Shown here piece by piece: positions 16,893 to 25,341 of a stretch of DNA of 64,000 nt. Source of the DNA: G963666535 sp963666535 (GTDB lineage: Bacteria; Bacillota; Clostridia; Oscillospirales; Oscillospiraceae); assembly GCA_963666535.1 (NCBI GenBank), contig OY762913.1:1984001-2048000 (forward strand). The letters run 5' to 3'. Position numbers and translations under genes: made by a program. The notes under the pieces were generated by a model, which was given only the letters and a program-made list of their open reading frames with translations, searched no databases and was not told where the DNA came from. Each line of letters begins with the position of its first letter. Position 1 is the first letter of the stretch.

Positions 16893-17368
16893 ACGAACAC
16901 GAAACCTTCTTCCTGTTTCTCCTCTTTTTCAAATATGAGGTGCTTTTCCTTATATTTCTTGAGAATGAAGTGGGTGGCGGTACCGGTAACGCCTTCAATG
17001 GGTGACAGTTTCCGCCCCACAAACTGTGCGACTTCTTTCAGCGTACGGCCTGAAATGATCACCGTCATGTCAAAAGAGCCACTCATTAGATAGCAAGACT
17101 CCACTTCTTCATACTGATAGATGCGTTCTGCAATACGGTCGAAGCCATCACCCCGCTGGGGCGTCACATTGACTTCGATCAGCGCAGTTACGGTCTCCTG
17201 CGTGGTGCGCTCCCAGTCCACGATAGCCTTATAGCCCAGGATAAGCCTCTCCTCTTCATAACTCTTGATTGTCGCCTTCACTTCCTCCACCGACATTTCC
17301 GCGATAGATGCCAGCTGCTCCGTGGTGAGGGTGCAGTCATGTTCCAATGCTGCCAACAGTTTATTCAT
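16889..17368 (-). CDS. Lrp/AsnC family transcriptional regulator
   Basis: A 159-residue regulator. The N-terminal winged helix is about residues 1-55 (LTTEQLASIAEMSVEEVKATIKSYEEE). The C-terminal RAM ligand-binding/oligomerisation domain spans about 65-145, with YLMSGSFDMTVIISG at its core. Such proteins sense amino acids and form octameric rings. It overlaps the aminotransferase start by four bases, so it probably controls that enzyme and itself. A palindrome over its own promoter at 17416-17436 is a plausible autoregulatory site. Confidence 0.92.
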   Translation of the reverse strand: MNKLLAALEHDCTLTTEQLASIAEMSVEEVKATIKSYEEERLILGYKAIVDWERTTQETVTALIEVNVTPQRGDGFDRIAERIYQYEEVESCYLMSGSFDMTVIISGRTLKEVAQFVGRKLSPIEGVTGTATHFILKKYKEKHLIFEKEEKQEEGFVFV

Positions 17369-17415
17369 AGAAGATTCCTCCCTAATTTTTGAGTCATATC
17401 CGCCGTTTTAAAAAC

Positions 17416-17457
17416 GATATAATTGTTTATTATATCCGACCTTCTCCCAAAACGCAA
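17416..17457 (-). promoter_or_regulatory. Promoter with overlapping palindrome, upstream of the Lrp-type gene
   Basis: On the minus strand TTGCGT (17452-17457) and TATAAT (17429-17434) are spaced by 17 bases. The -10 box is part of a perfect inverted repeat GATATAAT/ATTATATC (17416-17423 and 17429-17436). The -35 box lies in the base of the sigK terminator. Confidence 0.65.
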
Positions 17458-17491
17458 CGGCCGCCGCAAAATTATTGCGGCGACCGCTGCG
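17446..17491 (-). terminator. Original terminator of sigK, now behind the inserted repeat
   Basis: A long stem between 17453 and 17491 (GCCGCCGCAA/TTGCGGCGAC core) is followed on the minus strand by TTTTGGG. It stands 200 bases from sigK because a repeat element lies between them. Confidence 0.75.
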
Positions 17492-17692
17492 TAATGTTTG
17501 CTGAACAAAACAAAAAACCATCTTAGTTTCACCGCTTCTGCACCTTGGATTTGCGGCGTGTGTCTGCAAATCCAAACAGACAGTCGTTCCTGTATCTGAA
17601 ACGGCAAAGCAAGCCTGTTTCGCCATCTCAAAGTGCAAATATGTTCTCTCGGCAAATGCGATTCTCAAATTGCATTTGTTCAGTGGACATTA
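17492..17692 (-). repeat. Mobile-looking repeat, copy 2 (201 bp, inverted ends)
   Basis: Ends TAATGTTTGCTGAACAAA (17492-17509) and TTTGTTCAGTGGACATTA (17675-17692) are 18-base inverted repeats with three mismatches. The interior matches copy 1 at 2743-3000, including the hairpin GGATTTGC/GCAAATCC. The minus-strand frame starts MSTEQMQF at 17688 and reads on through FRYRNDCLFGFADTRRKS, but a TGA interrupts it after codon 20. The element sits between the sigK stop and the sigK terminator. Confidence 0.75.
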
Positions 17693-17693
17693 T

Positions 17694-18380
17694 TTATCCC
17701 TCCATCGCCTCCCCCAGCCTGTGGAGAGCCTTCTTCTCTATGCGGCTGACATAAGAGCGTGAAATTCCGCATTTTTCGGCAATTTCCCGCTGTGTGCGCG
17801 GCACCTCGCCGTCCAGCCCGTAGCGCATTGTGATAATCATCTTTTCCCGTTCATTCAGGCAGTCACGGACGCAGCGGCGCACCTTTCGGCAGGCGTCCTT
17901 GGCGTCCAGATCCTCCATCATGTTGTCCTCCAGGAAAATCACATCCATGAGGGATAAGGAATTGCCGTCTGTGTCGGTGTCGATGGAATCTGACAGGGAA
18001 AGCTCCCCCGCCAGTTTTCGCTTGGAGCGAAAATACATCAGAATCTCATTTTCAATGCATCTGCTGGCATAGGTGGCCAGCCGTACATTTTTATCCGGCT
18101 TAAACGTCGATACTCCCTTGATCAGCCCAATGGTTCCAATTGAGATCAAGTCATCCTGATCTCCGGATTGCGTGTAGTATTTTTTGATGATATGCGCAAC
18201 AAGCCGTAAATTGTGTTCAATCAGGATATTCCGTGCCTCCATGTCCCCCTGCGCGCACAATTCTAAATATTTTCCCTCCTCCTCCGCCTTCAGTGGGCGG
18301 GGGAAGGATCCCGCCGCATCAGACAGGCGCAGGGTAAAAAACAGGCTGTTGAGCAGCAGGATTGACAGTGCAGATAGCAT
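17694..18380 (-). CDS. sigK: RNA polymerase sporulation sigma factor SigK
   Basis: A 228-residue sigma-70-family factor. An N-terminal hydrophobic pro-sequence (about residues 1-20) precedes region 2 (NLRLVAHIIKKYY near 56 and DLISIGTIGLIKGVSTF near 77) and region 4 with the HTH TQREIAEKCGISRSYVSRIEKKAL near 195-218. Length and pro-sequence match pro-sigma-K, the late mother-cell sigma that is activated by cleavage. The frame is continuous, so there is no skin-type prophage interruption of the kind seen in some Bacillus and Clostridioides strains. AAGGTGGAG precedes the ATG. The stop codon abuts a repeat element. Confidence 0.93.
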   Translation of the reverse strand: MLSALSILLLNSLFFTLRLSDAAGSFPRPLKAEEEGKYLELCAQGDMEARNILIEHNLRLVAHIIKKYYTQSGDQDDLISIGTIGLIKGVSTFKPDKNVRLATYASRCIENEILMYFRSKRKLAGELSLSDSIDTDTDGNSLSLMDVIFLEDNMMEDLDAKDACRKVRRCVRDCLNEREKMIITMRYGLDGEVPRTQREIAEKCGISRSYVSRIEKKALHRLGEAMEG

Positions 18381-18621
18381 AGCTCCACCTTCCTTTTCTC
18401 CTTGTACTGCAATGTATTCACCCTCCGCTTTGTCCTAGTCTCCTTTCCGCATCCAAAATTATCGGCAGAGAAATGTGACCGTTCTTACTCAAGTCAGGCC
18501 GCCCAATGGATGCCTGCTTTGCTTTTAGATGCGGTCGGCAAACCTGCATTCATTTTTCCAGACGGGATTTTTTCTATAATGCATAGGCATAGGCATAGCC
18601 CGTGGTATACATTGGATAACA
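18381..18621. other. Upstream region of sigK with no gene
   Basis: About 240 bases. It should contain the sigK promoter, expected to be sigma-E dependent, but I could not identify convincing boxes. No open frame with a binding site was seen. Confidence 0.4.
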
Positions 18622-18653
18622 CAAAAACTGCCCCGACACGTTATGTCGGGGCA
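18622..18653 (-). terminator. Terminator of the XRE regulator gene
   Basis: TGCCCCGACA and TGTCGGGGCA (18629-18638 and 18644-18653) pair around a five-base loop and are followed on the minus strand by TTTTTG, four bases beyond the stop. Confidence 0.9.
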
Positions 18654-18657
18654 AGAT

Positions 18658-18867
18658 TTATTCTTCGTCATCAAAAGAAAAGAGTTCTTCAACGGTTATA
18701 CCAAATACTTTAGCAATATCCATCGCCAACTTCAGAGAAGGATTATATAGTCCTTTTTCTAAGCGAAATATCGTCTCTCTGCGGACTCCGACCAGTTCGC
18801 CAAGAGCCTCCTGTTTAAGCCCAGCTTTCTGACGGTATTCCTTAATCTTCGTTGTCAGCGTCGGCAT
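18658..18867 (-). CDS. XRE-family HTH regulator
   Basis: A 69-residue single-domain repressor-type protein. The helix-turn-helix is KQEALGELVGVRRETIFRLEKG at residues 17-38, followed by an LKLAMDIAKVFGITVEELF helix pair. It resembles the short regulators paired with membrane proteins in Firmicutes. ATG 18867 is preferred because GGGGAGG lies just upstream; longer upstream starts lack a site. It overlaps the end of the membrane-protein gene by 26 bases, so translation is probably coupled. It likely binds the palindrome over the shared promoter at 19297-19336. Confidence 0.88.
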   Translation of the reverse strand: MPTLTTKIKEYRQKAGLKQEALGELVGVRRETIFRLEKGLYNPSLKLAMDIAKVFGITVEELFSFDDEE

Positions 18868-19279
18868 CTTTGCCTCCCCTTCCTTCAAGATATAGGTAAT
18901 AGCCGTCATTAACTGCAGAAATAGCAATCAGAACACAAAAGAGGAACTCACAGCTCATCGTAATATTCTTATCTGTCAAATTGGTTAACATTATGCCCAC
19001 AAAAACGGCAGCCGTAAGCAAGAGATAGGTAAACTGGGCGGCCTTTGCTTCATTTTGCTTGGTTAGTTCGTCCATCATAACCTTTATGCTTTTCCTCTGC
19101 CCGCCAATGAATATAAAATTACTCACAATATAAAAGATAACGGCAACGATGATAAGAATTTTGAGTGTCTTTGGTATATAGGGTTTTGCTGCGATGTCTA
19201 ACACATAGACACAAATCAGAGAAATTGAAGCAATAAATCTAAACAATTTTTTCTGGTTGTAACTCAATTTATTAAACAT
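18842..19279 (-). CDS. Four-span membrane protein paired with the XRE regulator
   Basis: A 145-residue protein with hydrophobic segments at about residues 12-31, 38-58, 84-103 and 108-127, a basic loop (GGQRKSIKVMMDEL) between the second and third, and an acidic tail. It resembles membrane proteins of the DUF2178 type, which are commonly encoded with an XRE regulator, but I am not certain of the family. Function unknown. It is the first gene of a two-gene operon with a near-consensus promoter. Confidence 0.7.
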   Translation of the reverse strand: MFNKLSYNQKKLFRFIASISLICVYVLDIAAKPYIPKTLKILIIVAVIFYIVSNFIFIGGQRKSIKVMMDELTKQNEAKAAQFTYLLLTAAVFVGIMLTNLTDKNITMSCEFLFCVLIAISAVNDGYYLYLEGRGGKDADADNED

Positions 19280-19296
19280 AGAACAAGTATCCTTTC

Positions 19297-19353
19297 AAGT
19301 GATATATTTGTCTCTCACGTGGCAAATATATCACTTTTATTGCGTGGTGTCAA
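19297..19353 (-). promoter_or_regulatory. Near-consensus promoter with a perfect 14-base operator palindrome
   Basis: On the minus strand TTGACA (19348-19353) and TATATT (19325-19330) are separated by exactly 17 bases. AAGTGATATATTTG (19297-19310) and CAAATATATCACTT (19323-19336) are perfect inverted copies 12 bases apart that cover the -10 box and the transcription start, the classic layout for repression by the downstream XRE protein. Confidence 0.8.
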
Positions 19354-19499
19354 TCCTCTTTTCAGGTGATAAGCTCATAGCATATGTTCCCGTTCCCAGG
19401 GACCTAACGGCTGAAAAAACCAAAGTCATGTTCAACCTAACAAAACGACATCTCACTCGCTTCAGCGGCGGCACGCTCATCGGCGTACCGCTTTTCTTT

Positions 19500-19832
19500 T
19501 TACTGAACAGCCTCTTTGATGATAAAGAAGGCATGCAAGTTTTTTAGGTAATCGTTTTTCTGCATGCAAACGTTGATTTTCTGCAATCAGATCTACTTCT
19601 GCCTGCTTTGGCGGTTTGCACGGCTTGCACTTTCCACCACGTCCCAACGCTCCAGATATAATCCTTCAGTCCCATAGGTTAGATAAATTCGCTCCCATAG
19701 CGCTACATTTTTGTGGCCGGTCTCAAATATCTTTGCCGCTTCAACACAGGACAGCTTATGTTTTCTCATGTATTCGACGACTCGCTGCTTAAACTCTCCT
19801 GTGTGCCGCTTATTTGGTATCCCTTTTGGCAT
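19500..19832 (-). pseudogene. Decayed IS3-family OrfA (transposase helix-turn-helix subunit)
   Basis: The first 65 residues, from ATG 19832, match the IS3/IS150-group OrfA N-terminus: MPKGIPNKRHTGEFKQRVVEYMR, then a WERIYLTYGTEGLYLER block. The frame breaks near 19640. In the next frame the expected leucine-zipper part continues (KPPKQAEVDLIAENQRLHAE), and a further one-base shift restores NDYLKNLHAF before a stop at 19500-19502. Two frameshifts and the lack of OrfB show an inactive remnant. Confidence 0.8.
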
Positions 19833-19849
19833 TGAAAAACACCCCTATT

Positions 19850-19892
19850 GTTTTCAGCATAGCATACTGTCTAACAATTGGGGTGCAGTTCA
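19850..19892 (-). mobile_element. Left end of the IS3-type remnant
   Basis: On the minus strand, TGAACTGCACCCCAATTGTT (from 19892) has the TG start and form of IS150-group terminal repeats. AACAAT-GGGGTG and CACCCC-ATTGTT around 19850-19886 also form an inverted pair. It lies about 20 bases upstream of the OrfA remnant. No right end was recognised. Confidence 0.6.
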
Positions 19893-20033
19893 TACGGCCG
19901 CGAAGGGGATTTTCCTGTGCTATCTATTGCTGATCGATTCCCGTAAAAGAACGCCGAATGCGGTCCGCCCCAACGTTTGCGCTGGGGATACGCCGTAAGG
20001 ACAGCGTTTTTGGTGGGCTGATTCGCTTCTGGT

Positions 20034-20810
20034 TCAGCTTTCCGGTCTGTCTGCCGCAATCAGTAGCTTCAGCGCCTCCACCGCGACCTTTACGGCGGAA
20101 GACGTGTCATGGGATTCCTGCTGATCCAGCCCCGCCGCCTCCCGTTCCTGGTTCCAAATCACATGGAGTACCGAGCCGCATCGCACGCCCCGCGCGGCGG
20201 CCACGGTAAACAGGGCCGCGGACTCCATTTCACTGGCCAGCACGCCAAGGCGTTTCCACGCCTGCCACTTCTGCTCCAATTCGCTGGACACGGGCATTCG
20301 TTCCGGTGAATGCTGTCCATAAAAAGAATCCTTGCACTGCACCACCCCGGCGTGCCAGGCTCTTCCCTGTTTTTTTGCCGCATCCACCAGCGCGGTCAGT
20401 ACCGCGTAGTCGGGCACTGCTGGGTACTCGATGGGGGCGTACTCCCGGCTTGTCCCCTCCATGCGCACTGCTCCGGTCGCAATGACCACATCATTGCTCT
20501 TGACCTCCAGCTTGATTCCGCCGCAGGTGCCGATACGGATAAAAGTGTCCGCGCCCAGGTTACAAAGCTCCTCCATGGCAATTGCGGCGGATGGACCCCC
20601 TATGCCTGTTGAGACCACCGATACCCGCTGCCCCAAAAGCGTTCCGGTATAGGTGGTGAATTCCCGGTTTTCCCGCACTTTTACCGGATGGTCAAACAGC
20701 GCAGCAATGGCTTGGCAGCGGCCTGGATCGCCGGGCAGAATGCAATACCGCCCCACATCGCCCATAGCGCATTGGATATGAAACTGGACTTCCCGCTTTG
20801 CTTCCTGCAT
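20034..20810 (-). CDS. udp: Uridine phosphorylase (first paralogue)
   Basis: A 258-residue nucleoside phosphorylase of the PNP/UDP family that cleaves uridine with phosphate to uracil and ribose-1-phosphate. The phosphate-site ILPGDPGR is near residue 24, STGIGGPSAAIAMEEL near 68, RIGTCGG near 91 and the ribose/base-site ASEMESAALF near 190. ATG 20810 is used because GAGGTG precedes it by seven bases; the in-frame GTG at 20825 overlaps that site. A second paralogue lies at 59969-60742. Flanked by an IS remnant and a divergent MATE gene, it appears monocistronic. Confidence 0.93.
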   Translation of the reverse strand: MQEAKREVQFHIQCAMGDVGRYCILPGDPGRCQAIAALFDHPVKVRENREFTTYTGTLLGQRVSVVSTGIGGPSAAIAMEELCNLGADTFIRIGTCGGIKLEVKSNDVVIATGAVRMEGTSREYAPIEYPAVPDYAVLTALVDAAKKQGRAWHAGVVQCKDSFYGQHSPERMPVSSELEQKWQAWKRLGVLASEMESAALFTVAAARGVRCGSVLHVIWNQEREAAGLDQQESHDTSSAVKVAVEALKLLIAADRPES

Positions 20811-20904
20811 GACAGTGCACCTCACTTTTTGTGATTTCTTCTATTTTAAACCTTTTACCGCCTCATTTCAAGCCTTATCAGGCTCAGTATCCATTTCACC
20901 CGAC

Positions 20905-20932
20905 TTGACATATAGTTAGCACGATGTATAAT
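20905..20932 (+). promoter_or_regulatory. Promoter of the MATE gene
   Basis: TTGACA (20905-20910) and TATAAT (20927-20932), both exact consensus hexamers, separated by 16 bases and about 28 bases before the ATG. Confidence 0.8.
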
Positions 20933-20960
20933 AATAGGTCTAAATATTTAGGAGGTTCTT

Positions 20961-22346
20961 ATGGATTACGAAGCACAGCATCACCCACTTGCAATCACGC
21001 CAATTCCGACGCTGCTTGCAAAATTCGCGATTCCAAGCATCATTTCCATGCTGGTAAACGCGTTATATAATATTGTGGATCAGATCTTTATTGGTCAAGG
21101 CGTGGGCTATCTTGGCAACGCCGCCACCAATATTGTCTTCCCCATCACCATTCTCAACTTGGCGTTCGCCCTTTTGATTGGAGACGGCGCCGCCGCCTAC
21201 TTTAGTCTGAAGTTGGGTGAGAGAGATGTTACAGCAGCCCGCACAGGATTTGGAAACGCCGTTGTTCTCCTCGCTGGTGTGGGTGTCCTCTTTCTCACGC
21301 TGGAATCTATCTTTCTGGAGCCGCTGCTCCTCCTCTTCGGCGCAACGGAACAGATCCTGCCCTATGCTATCGACTACGGACGCATTATTGTGCTCGGGGC
21401 TCCCTTTATGGTGCTCAGTACCGGTCTGAGTTCGCTCATTCGTGCAGACGGCAATCCGCGCGGTTCCATGATCGCAATGCTGGCAGGTGCCGTTATAAAC
21501 ACCGTGTTCGACCCGATTTTGATCTTCCAGTTCAACATGGGCGTCACCGGTGCCGCAATCGCCACCGTGGCCGGCCAAATTGTGTCTGTTCTCATTTGCC
21601 TGCTGTTTTTACCCCGACTGAAAAACATTACGCTTGCCCGTGACGCCTTCCAATTGAATCTCTCAGCGGACAAGAGAATTGCCTCACTCGGCATTTCCAG
21701 CTTTATCACCCAAATTGCCAGCTGTGTGGTCATTTCGGTGATCAACAACGCATTGAAGAATTACGGTGCCCTGTCCATTTATGGTTCGGACATCCCGCTG
21801 GCTGCCTTCGGCATCGTAGCCAAGGTAAACAATATCATGTTCTCCATCGTGCTCGGCCTTTGTCTCGGTGCCCAACCTATTGAGGGGTATAACTACGGCG
21901 CGGGCAATTTCGTGCGGGTGCGTAAAACCTTTTTGCTCACCGCCATCACCGCCTTCGTCGTTGCTGCGGCAGGCTGGGTCGGTTTCGAATTTTTTCCCCA
22001 GTATATTGTCCCCCTGTTCGGCAGCGAAAGTGATCTTTATAATGAATTTGCAATCAAGTGCTTCCGCATTTTTCTAGCCGTGATTCCCCTTAGCTGTCTG
22101 CACTGCGTCATCAGCATTTTCTTTCAGTCCATCGGAAAACCCGTGGAAGCAACGCTGCTCTCCCTCTCTCGGCAGATTTTGTTTCTCATTCCGCTGGTGT
22201 ATATCCTGTGTCAATTCTGGGGAATCGACGGCATCCTGCTGGCCGGTCCCGCCTCAGATATACTGGCGTTCCTGCTGGCTTTGATTCTGGGCGTACGTGC
22301 CTTCATTGGGCTGGGCCGCCGGGAAAAAAATCAGATTCCCACCTGA
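20961..22346 (+). CDS. MATE family efflux transporter
   Basis: A 461-residue polytopic membrane protein with about 12 hydrophobic spans. The N-terminal FAIPSIISMLVNALYNIVDQIFIGQGVG is characteristic of the MATE/DinF family, and a second half-repeat begins near residue 235 (IASLGISSFITQIAS). These proteins export cationic or drug-like compounds using Na+ or H+ gradients. AGGAGG lies eight bases before the ATG. It has its own strong promoter. The substrate is not predictable. Confidence 0.92.
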   Translation: MDYEAQHHPLAITPIPTLLAKFAIPSIISMLVNALYNIVDQIFIGQGVGYLGNAATNIVFPITILNLAFALLIGDGAAAYFSLKLGERDVTAARTGFGNAVVLLAGVGVLFLTLESIFLEPLLLLFGATEQILPYAIDYGRIIVLGAPFMVLSTGLSSLIRADGNPRGSMIAMLAGAVINTVFDPILIFQFNMGVTGAAIATVAGQIVSVLICLLFLPRLKNITLARDAFQLNLSADKRIASLGISSFITQIASCVVISVINNALKNYGALSIYGSDIPLAAFGIVAKVNNIMFSIVLGLCLGAQPIEGYNYGAGNFVRVRKTFLLTAITAFVVAAAGWVGFEFFPQYIVPLFGSESDLYNEFAIKCFRIFLAVIPLSCLHCVISIFFQSIGKPVEATLLSLSRQILFLIPLVYILCQFWGIDGILLAGPASDILAFLLALILGVRAFIGLGRREKNQIPT

Positions 22347-22361
22347 TCTGCGTTTTTTTCT

Positions 22362-22389
22362 TTGCATATTGTATCCTTTTGGTTATAAT
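22362..22389 (+). promoter_or_regulatory. Promoter of trkA-trkH
   Basis: TTGCAT (22362-22367) and TATAAT (22384-22389) with a 16-base spacer, 65 bases upstream of the trkA start. Confidence 0.7.
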
Positions 22390-22453
22390 GCAAGATGTGA
22401 TAAAATCAAAATAAATAAACCGATCAAGCATCTCCCGGAAAGGATGTTACGAC

Positions 22454-23842
22454 TTGAAAATTATTATCGTCGGCGACGGAAAGGTTGGCTATACCTTGGC
22501 CGAACAACTTTCACGAGAGGAACACAACGTCACCATTATCGACGTCAGTTCCGATGCGCTCCGCCGCGCCTCGGAAGCGCTGGATGTCATGTGCATCAAA
22601 GGCAATGGAGCCGCTATTACCCACCTGCGGGAAGCCGGGGTAGAGACCTCGGACGTCGTAATCGCCGCCACAAGTGAGGACGAAATCAACATGGTCTGCA
22701 GTTTGACCGCCAAGCGGCTGGGCTCCAAATATACCATTGCCCGCATCCGCAACGTGGAGTACACGGCAGAGCTGTCCACCCTCAAGGATGAGTTGGGCAT
22801 TGACATGGTCATCAACCCCGAGCTTACTACCGCGGTGGAAATTTCCCGGCTGCTTCGTTTTCCGAACGCTGCCAATATTGATACCTTCTACCGTGGTCGC
22901 GTGGAGCTTATGGGCTTCCTTCTTCAGAAGAACGACTTCATGTGCGACCGACCGCTTTCCGAGCTGTCCGGCAAACTAAAAAACCTGCCCGTCCTTTTTT
23001 GCGCCGCGGAGCGGGGTGGCCAAGTGTACATTCCAAACGGCTCTTTTGTCCCTCTGCCCGGCGATAAATTTTACATTATCGGGGAACCGGTAGGTCTGAA
23101 TCAGTTTTTCAAAGTTCTCGGCCGCTACATCCCTAAAATCAAAAATGTATTTATCATCGGCGGTGGGCGCATTTCTTTCTATTTAAGCAGGCATCTGCAA
23201 AAAATGAACATGAACGTCAAAATTGTGGAGCATAATGAAGCACGCTGCCGTGAGATCAGCGAACTTCTTCCCCACGCGACCATCATCTGCGGAGACGGCA
23301 CCGATCAGGAATTACTGGAATCAGAAAATATTTCTAACTCCGATGCGTTTATCGCCCTCACCGATCGCGATGAGGACAACCTTATCACCGCACTCTATGC
23401 AAAGCAGTTGGGCCTTCCCAAGATCATTGCCAAGTCAAATCGCCAGAACTATGCCGGTATCGCCCGTTCTGTTGGACTTGACACCCTGATCTCCCCTAAG
23501 CTCATCACCGCCACCCAGATTTTACAGGTGGTCAGGGGCATGGAAAACTCCAAAGGCAGCATCATGAACGCGCTGTATAAAATTGCCGATAACCATGCCG
23601 AAGCCATGGAATTTGTTGTCAGCGATGCTACGCATCACCTAGGCGTTCCGCTGCGGCAGCTGCACCTGAAACATGACATTCTGGTGGCACTCATCATCCA
23701 TCAAAACCGGATCATTATTCCCGAAGGCTCCTCTGTCATCCAGGCCGGGGATACCGTAATTTTAATCAGCAAGGGCGCTTCCATCCTGGATGTAAACGAC
23801 ATTTTTGAGGATTCTGTGCTGGATGTCGGAGGTCACGGATGA
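22454..23842 (+). CDS. trkA: Trk potassium uptake regulatory subunit TrkA
   Basis: A 462-residue cytoplasmic gating protein with two RCK units. The first NAD-binding Rossmann fold starts at residue 1 (IIIVGDGKVGYTLAEQL) with its TrkA_C domain near 140-220. The second fold begins near 233 (VFIIGGGRISFYLSRHL) with TrkA_C near 375-455. The start is TTG 22454 behind GGAAAGGA; there is no better ATG. The stop overlaps the trkH ATG by four bases (ATGA), so subunits are made together. It controls K+ flow through TrkH in response to NAD(H)/ATP. Confidence 0.95.
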   Translation: MKIIIVGDGKVGYTLAEQLSREEHNVTIIDVSSDALRRASEALDVMCIKGNGAAITHLREAGVETSDVVIAATSEDEINMVCSLTAKRLGSKYTIARIRNVEYTAELSTLKDELGIDMVINPELTTAVEISRLLRFPNAANIDTFYRGRVELMGFLLQKNDFMCDRPLSELSGKLKNLPVLFCAAERGGQVYIPNGSFVPLPGDKFYIIGEPVGLNQFFKVLGRYIPKIKNVFIIGGGRISFYLSRHLQKMNMNVKIVEHNEARCREISELLPHATIICGDGTDQELLESENISNSDAFIALTDRDEDNLITALYAKQLGLPKIIAKSNRQNYAGIARSVGLDTLISPKLITATQILQVVRGMENSKGSIMNALYKIADNHAEAMEFVVSDATHHLGVPLRQLHLKHDILVALIIHQNRIIIPEGSSVIQAGDTVILISKGASILDVNDIFEDSVLDVGGHG

Positions 23843-25275
23843 ATTTTAAGTTTGTCTTGCGTCTGACGGGCCGCGTACTTGTACTGGAGGCGGTCACCAT
23901 GTTGCTGCCTCTCATTGTTGCGCTGATTTATGAGGAATCGCCGCTTCCCTTTCTCTACTCCATCCTGATCATCGCGGCGGTTGGTTCTTTACTTTCCGCG
24001 CTGCCCTGCCGGGACCATTTTTTCGCGCGGGAAGGCTTTTTCGCCGTGGGTCTCATCTGGCTCCTTATGGGTGTATTCGGTGCGTTCCCCTTTTGGTTTT
24101 CTGGCTATTTCCCTTCCTTTGTGGATTGTCTGTTTGAATCTATATCCGGTTTCACCACCACGGGAGCATCCATTCTCACTCAAATTGAAGGCCTACCCTA
24201 TGGCATTCTGTTCTGGCGGTCCTTCACCCACTGGCTGGGCGGCATGGGCGTTCTGGTTCTGACTGTTGCGCTGCTTCCCTCCCTTGGCGCCCACTCCCAA
24301 TATCTCATGCAGGCGGAAACCCCCGGTCCCGTCCCTTCAAAGTTGACGCCGAAGACTTCCCAGAGTTCACGCATCCTCTATTCTATTTACTGCGTTCTCA
24401 CGCTTTTACAGGTCATTGCCCTTCAATTAACCGGAATGCCGTTTTATGACAGTGTCGTCACCGCTTTCGCCACAGCAGGCACCGGCGGCTTTTCCGTTTT
24501 GAATGCCAGCATCGGCGGGTATGGCAATCCCGCCGCGGAAATCATAATCACCGTGTTCATGTTGCTCTTTGCCACTAATTTCTCCATCTTTTTCCTCATT
24601 GTCACCGGTCGGTTCCGGCAAGCCATGAAAAGCGATGAGCTCCGCTTTTTTTTCGCCACCGTTGCCTTGTCCATCGCACTCATTACCGGCAACATTTACC
24701 ACATGTATCATTCCGTCCTGGATAGCCTGCGGCTGGCTGCCTTTCAGGTAGCCTCCATCATCTCCACCACCGGCTTTGCCACTGCGAATTTTGACATCTG
24801 GCCCGAATTCTCCCGTATGCTGCTGGTCATCCTCATGCTGATGGGTGCTTGTGCAGGCTCCACCGGCGGCGGCATGAAAAGCTCTCGCATTTTACTGATC
24901 TTTAAGGGAGTCACCCGCGAGATCAAGCAAATTATTCACCCCCGTTCCGTCAACATTGTCAAACTGGACGGCAAAGTAATGACTGAAGCGACCCTCCACA
25001 GCACTTTGGTATTTCTGGGGGCATATATCCTCGTCATTTTTGCTGGTTCTTTGGTCGTAGCCCTGGATAACTTTTCCTTTGGCACCACATTTACCGCTGT
25101 GCTGGCCTGCATCAGCAACATTGGCCCCGGGTTGGAACTGGTTGGCCCCATGGGGAACTACTCCATCTTTTCAGCGACAAGCAAATGTGTGTTATCCCTG
25201 TGTATGATCATTGGCCGTCTTGAGATCTTCCCGATTCTGGTTCTTTTTAGCCGAAATGCTTGGAAGCGTGCCTGA
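23839..25275 (+). CDS. trkH: Trk potassium uptake channel subunit TrkH
   Basis: A 478-residue membrane protein with about ten spans built from four M1-P-M2 repeats. The four selectivity-filter segments are visible: TTTGAS near 110, TAGTGGFS near 212, STTGFATAN near 312 and SNIGPG near 428. The glycine of each filter is present. It forms the K+-translocating dimer that assembles with TrkA encoded immediately upstream. No further gene follows in the operon. Confidence 0.95.
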   Translation: MNFKFVLRLTGRVLVLEAVTMLLPLIVALIYEESPLPFLYSILIIAAVGSLLSALPCRDHFFAREGFFAVGLIWLLMGVFGAFPFWFSGYFPSFVDCLFESISGFTTTGASILTQIEGLPYGILFWRSFTHWLGGMGVLVLTVALLPSLGAHSQYLMQAETPGPVPSKLTPKTSQSSRILYSIYCVLTLLQVIALQLTGMPFYDSVVTAFATAGTGGFSVLNASIGGYGNPAAEIIITVFMLLFATNFSIFFLIVTGRFRQAMKSDELRFFFATVALSIALITGNIYHMYHSVLDSLRLAAFQVASIISTTGFATANFDIWPEFSRMLLVILMLMGACAGSTGGGMKSSRILLIFKGVTREIKQIIHPRSVNIVKLDGKVMTEATLHSTLVFLGAYILVIFAGSLVVALDNFSFGTTFTAVLACISNIGPGLELVGPMGNYSIFSATSKCVLSLCMIIGRLEIFPILVLFSRNAWKRA

Positions 25276-25341
25276 CCAATCCGACTTTTCGTGCAAATCG
25301 TCAAAAGTCCCCTGCTTTTCCAGGAAAAATGAAAGAAAATC

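Noticed and set aside
16023..17093. 356-codon plus-strand open frame
   Set aside because: Antisense shadow of the aminotransferase and Lrp-type genes.
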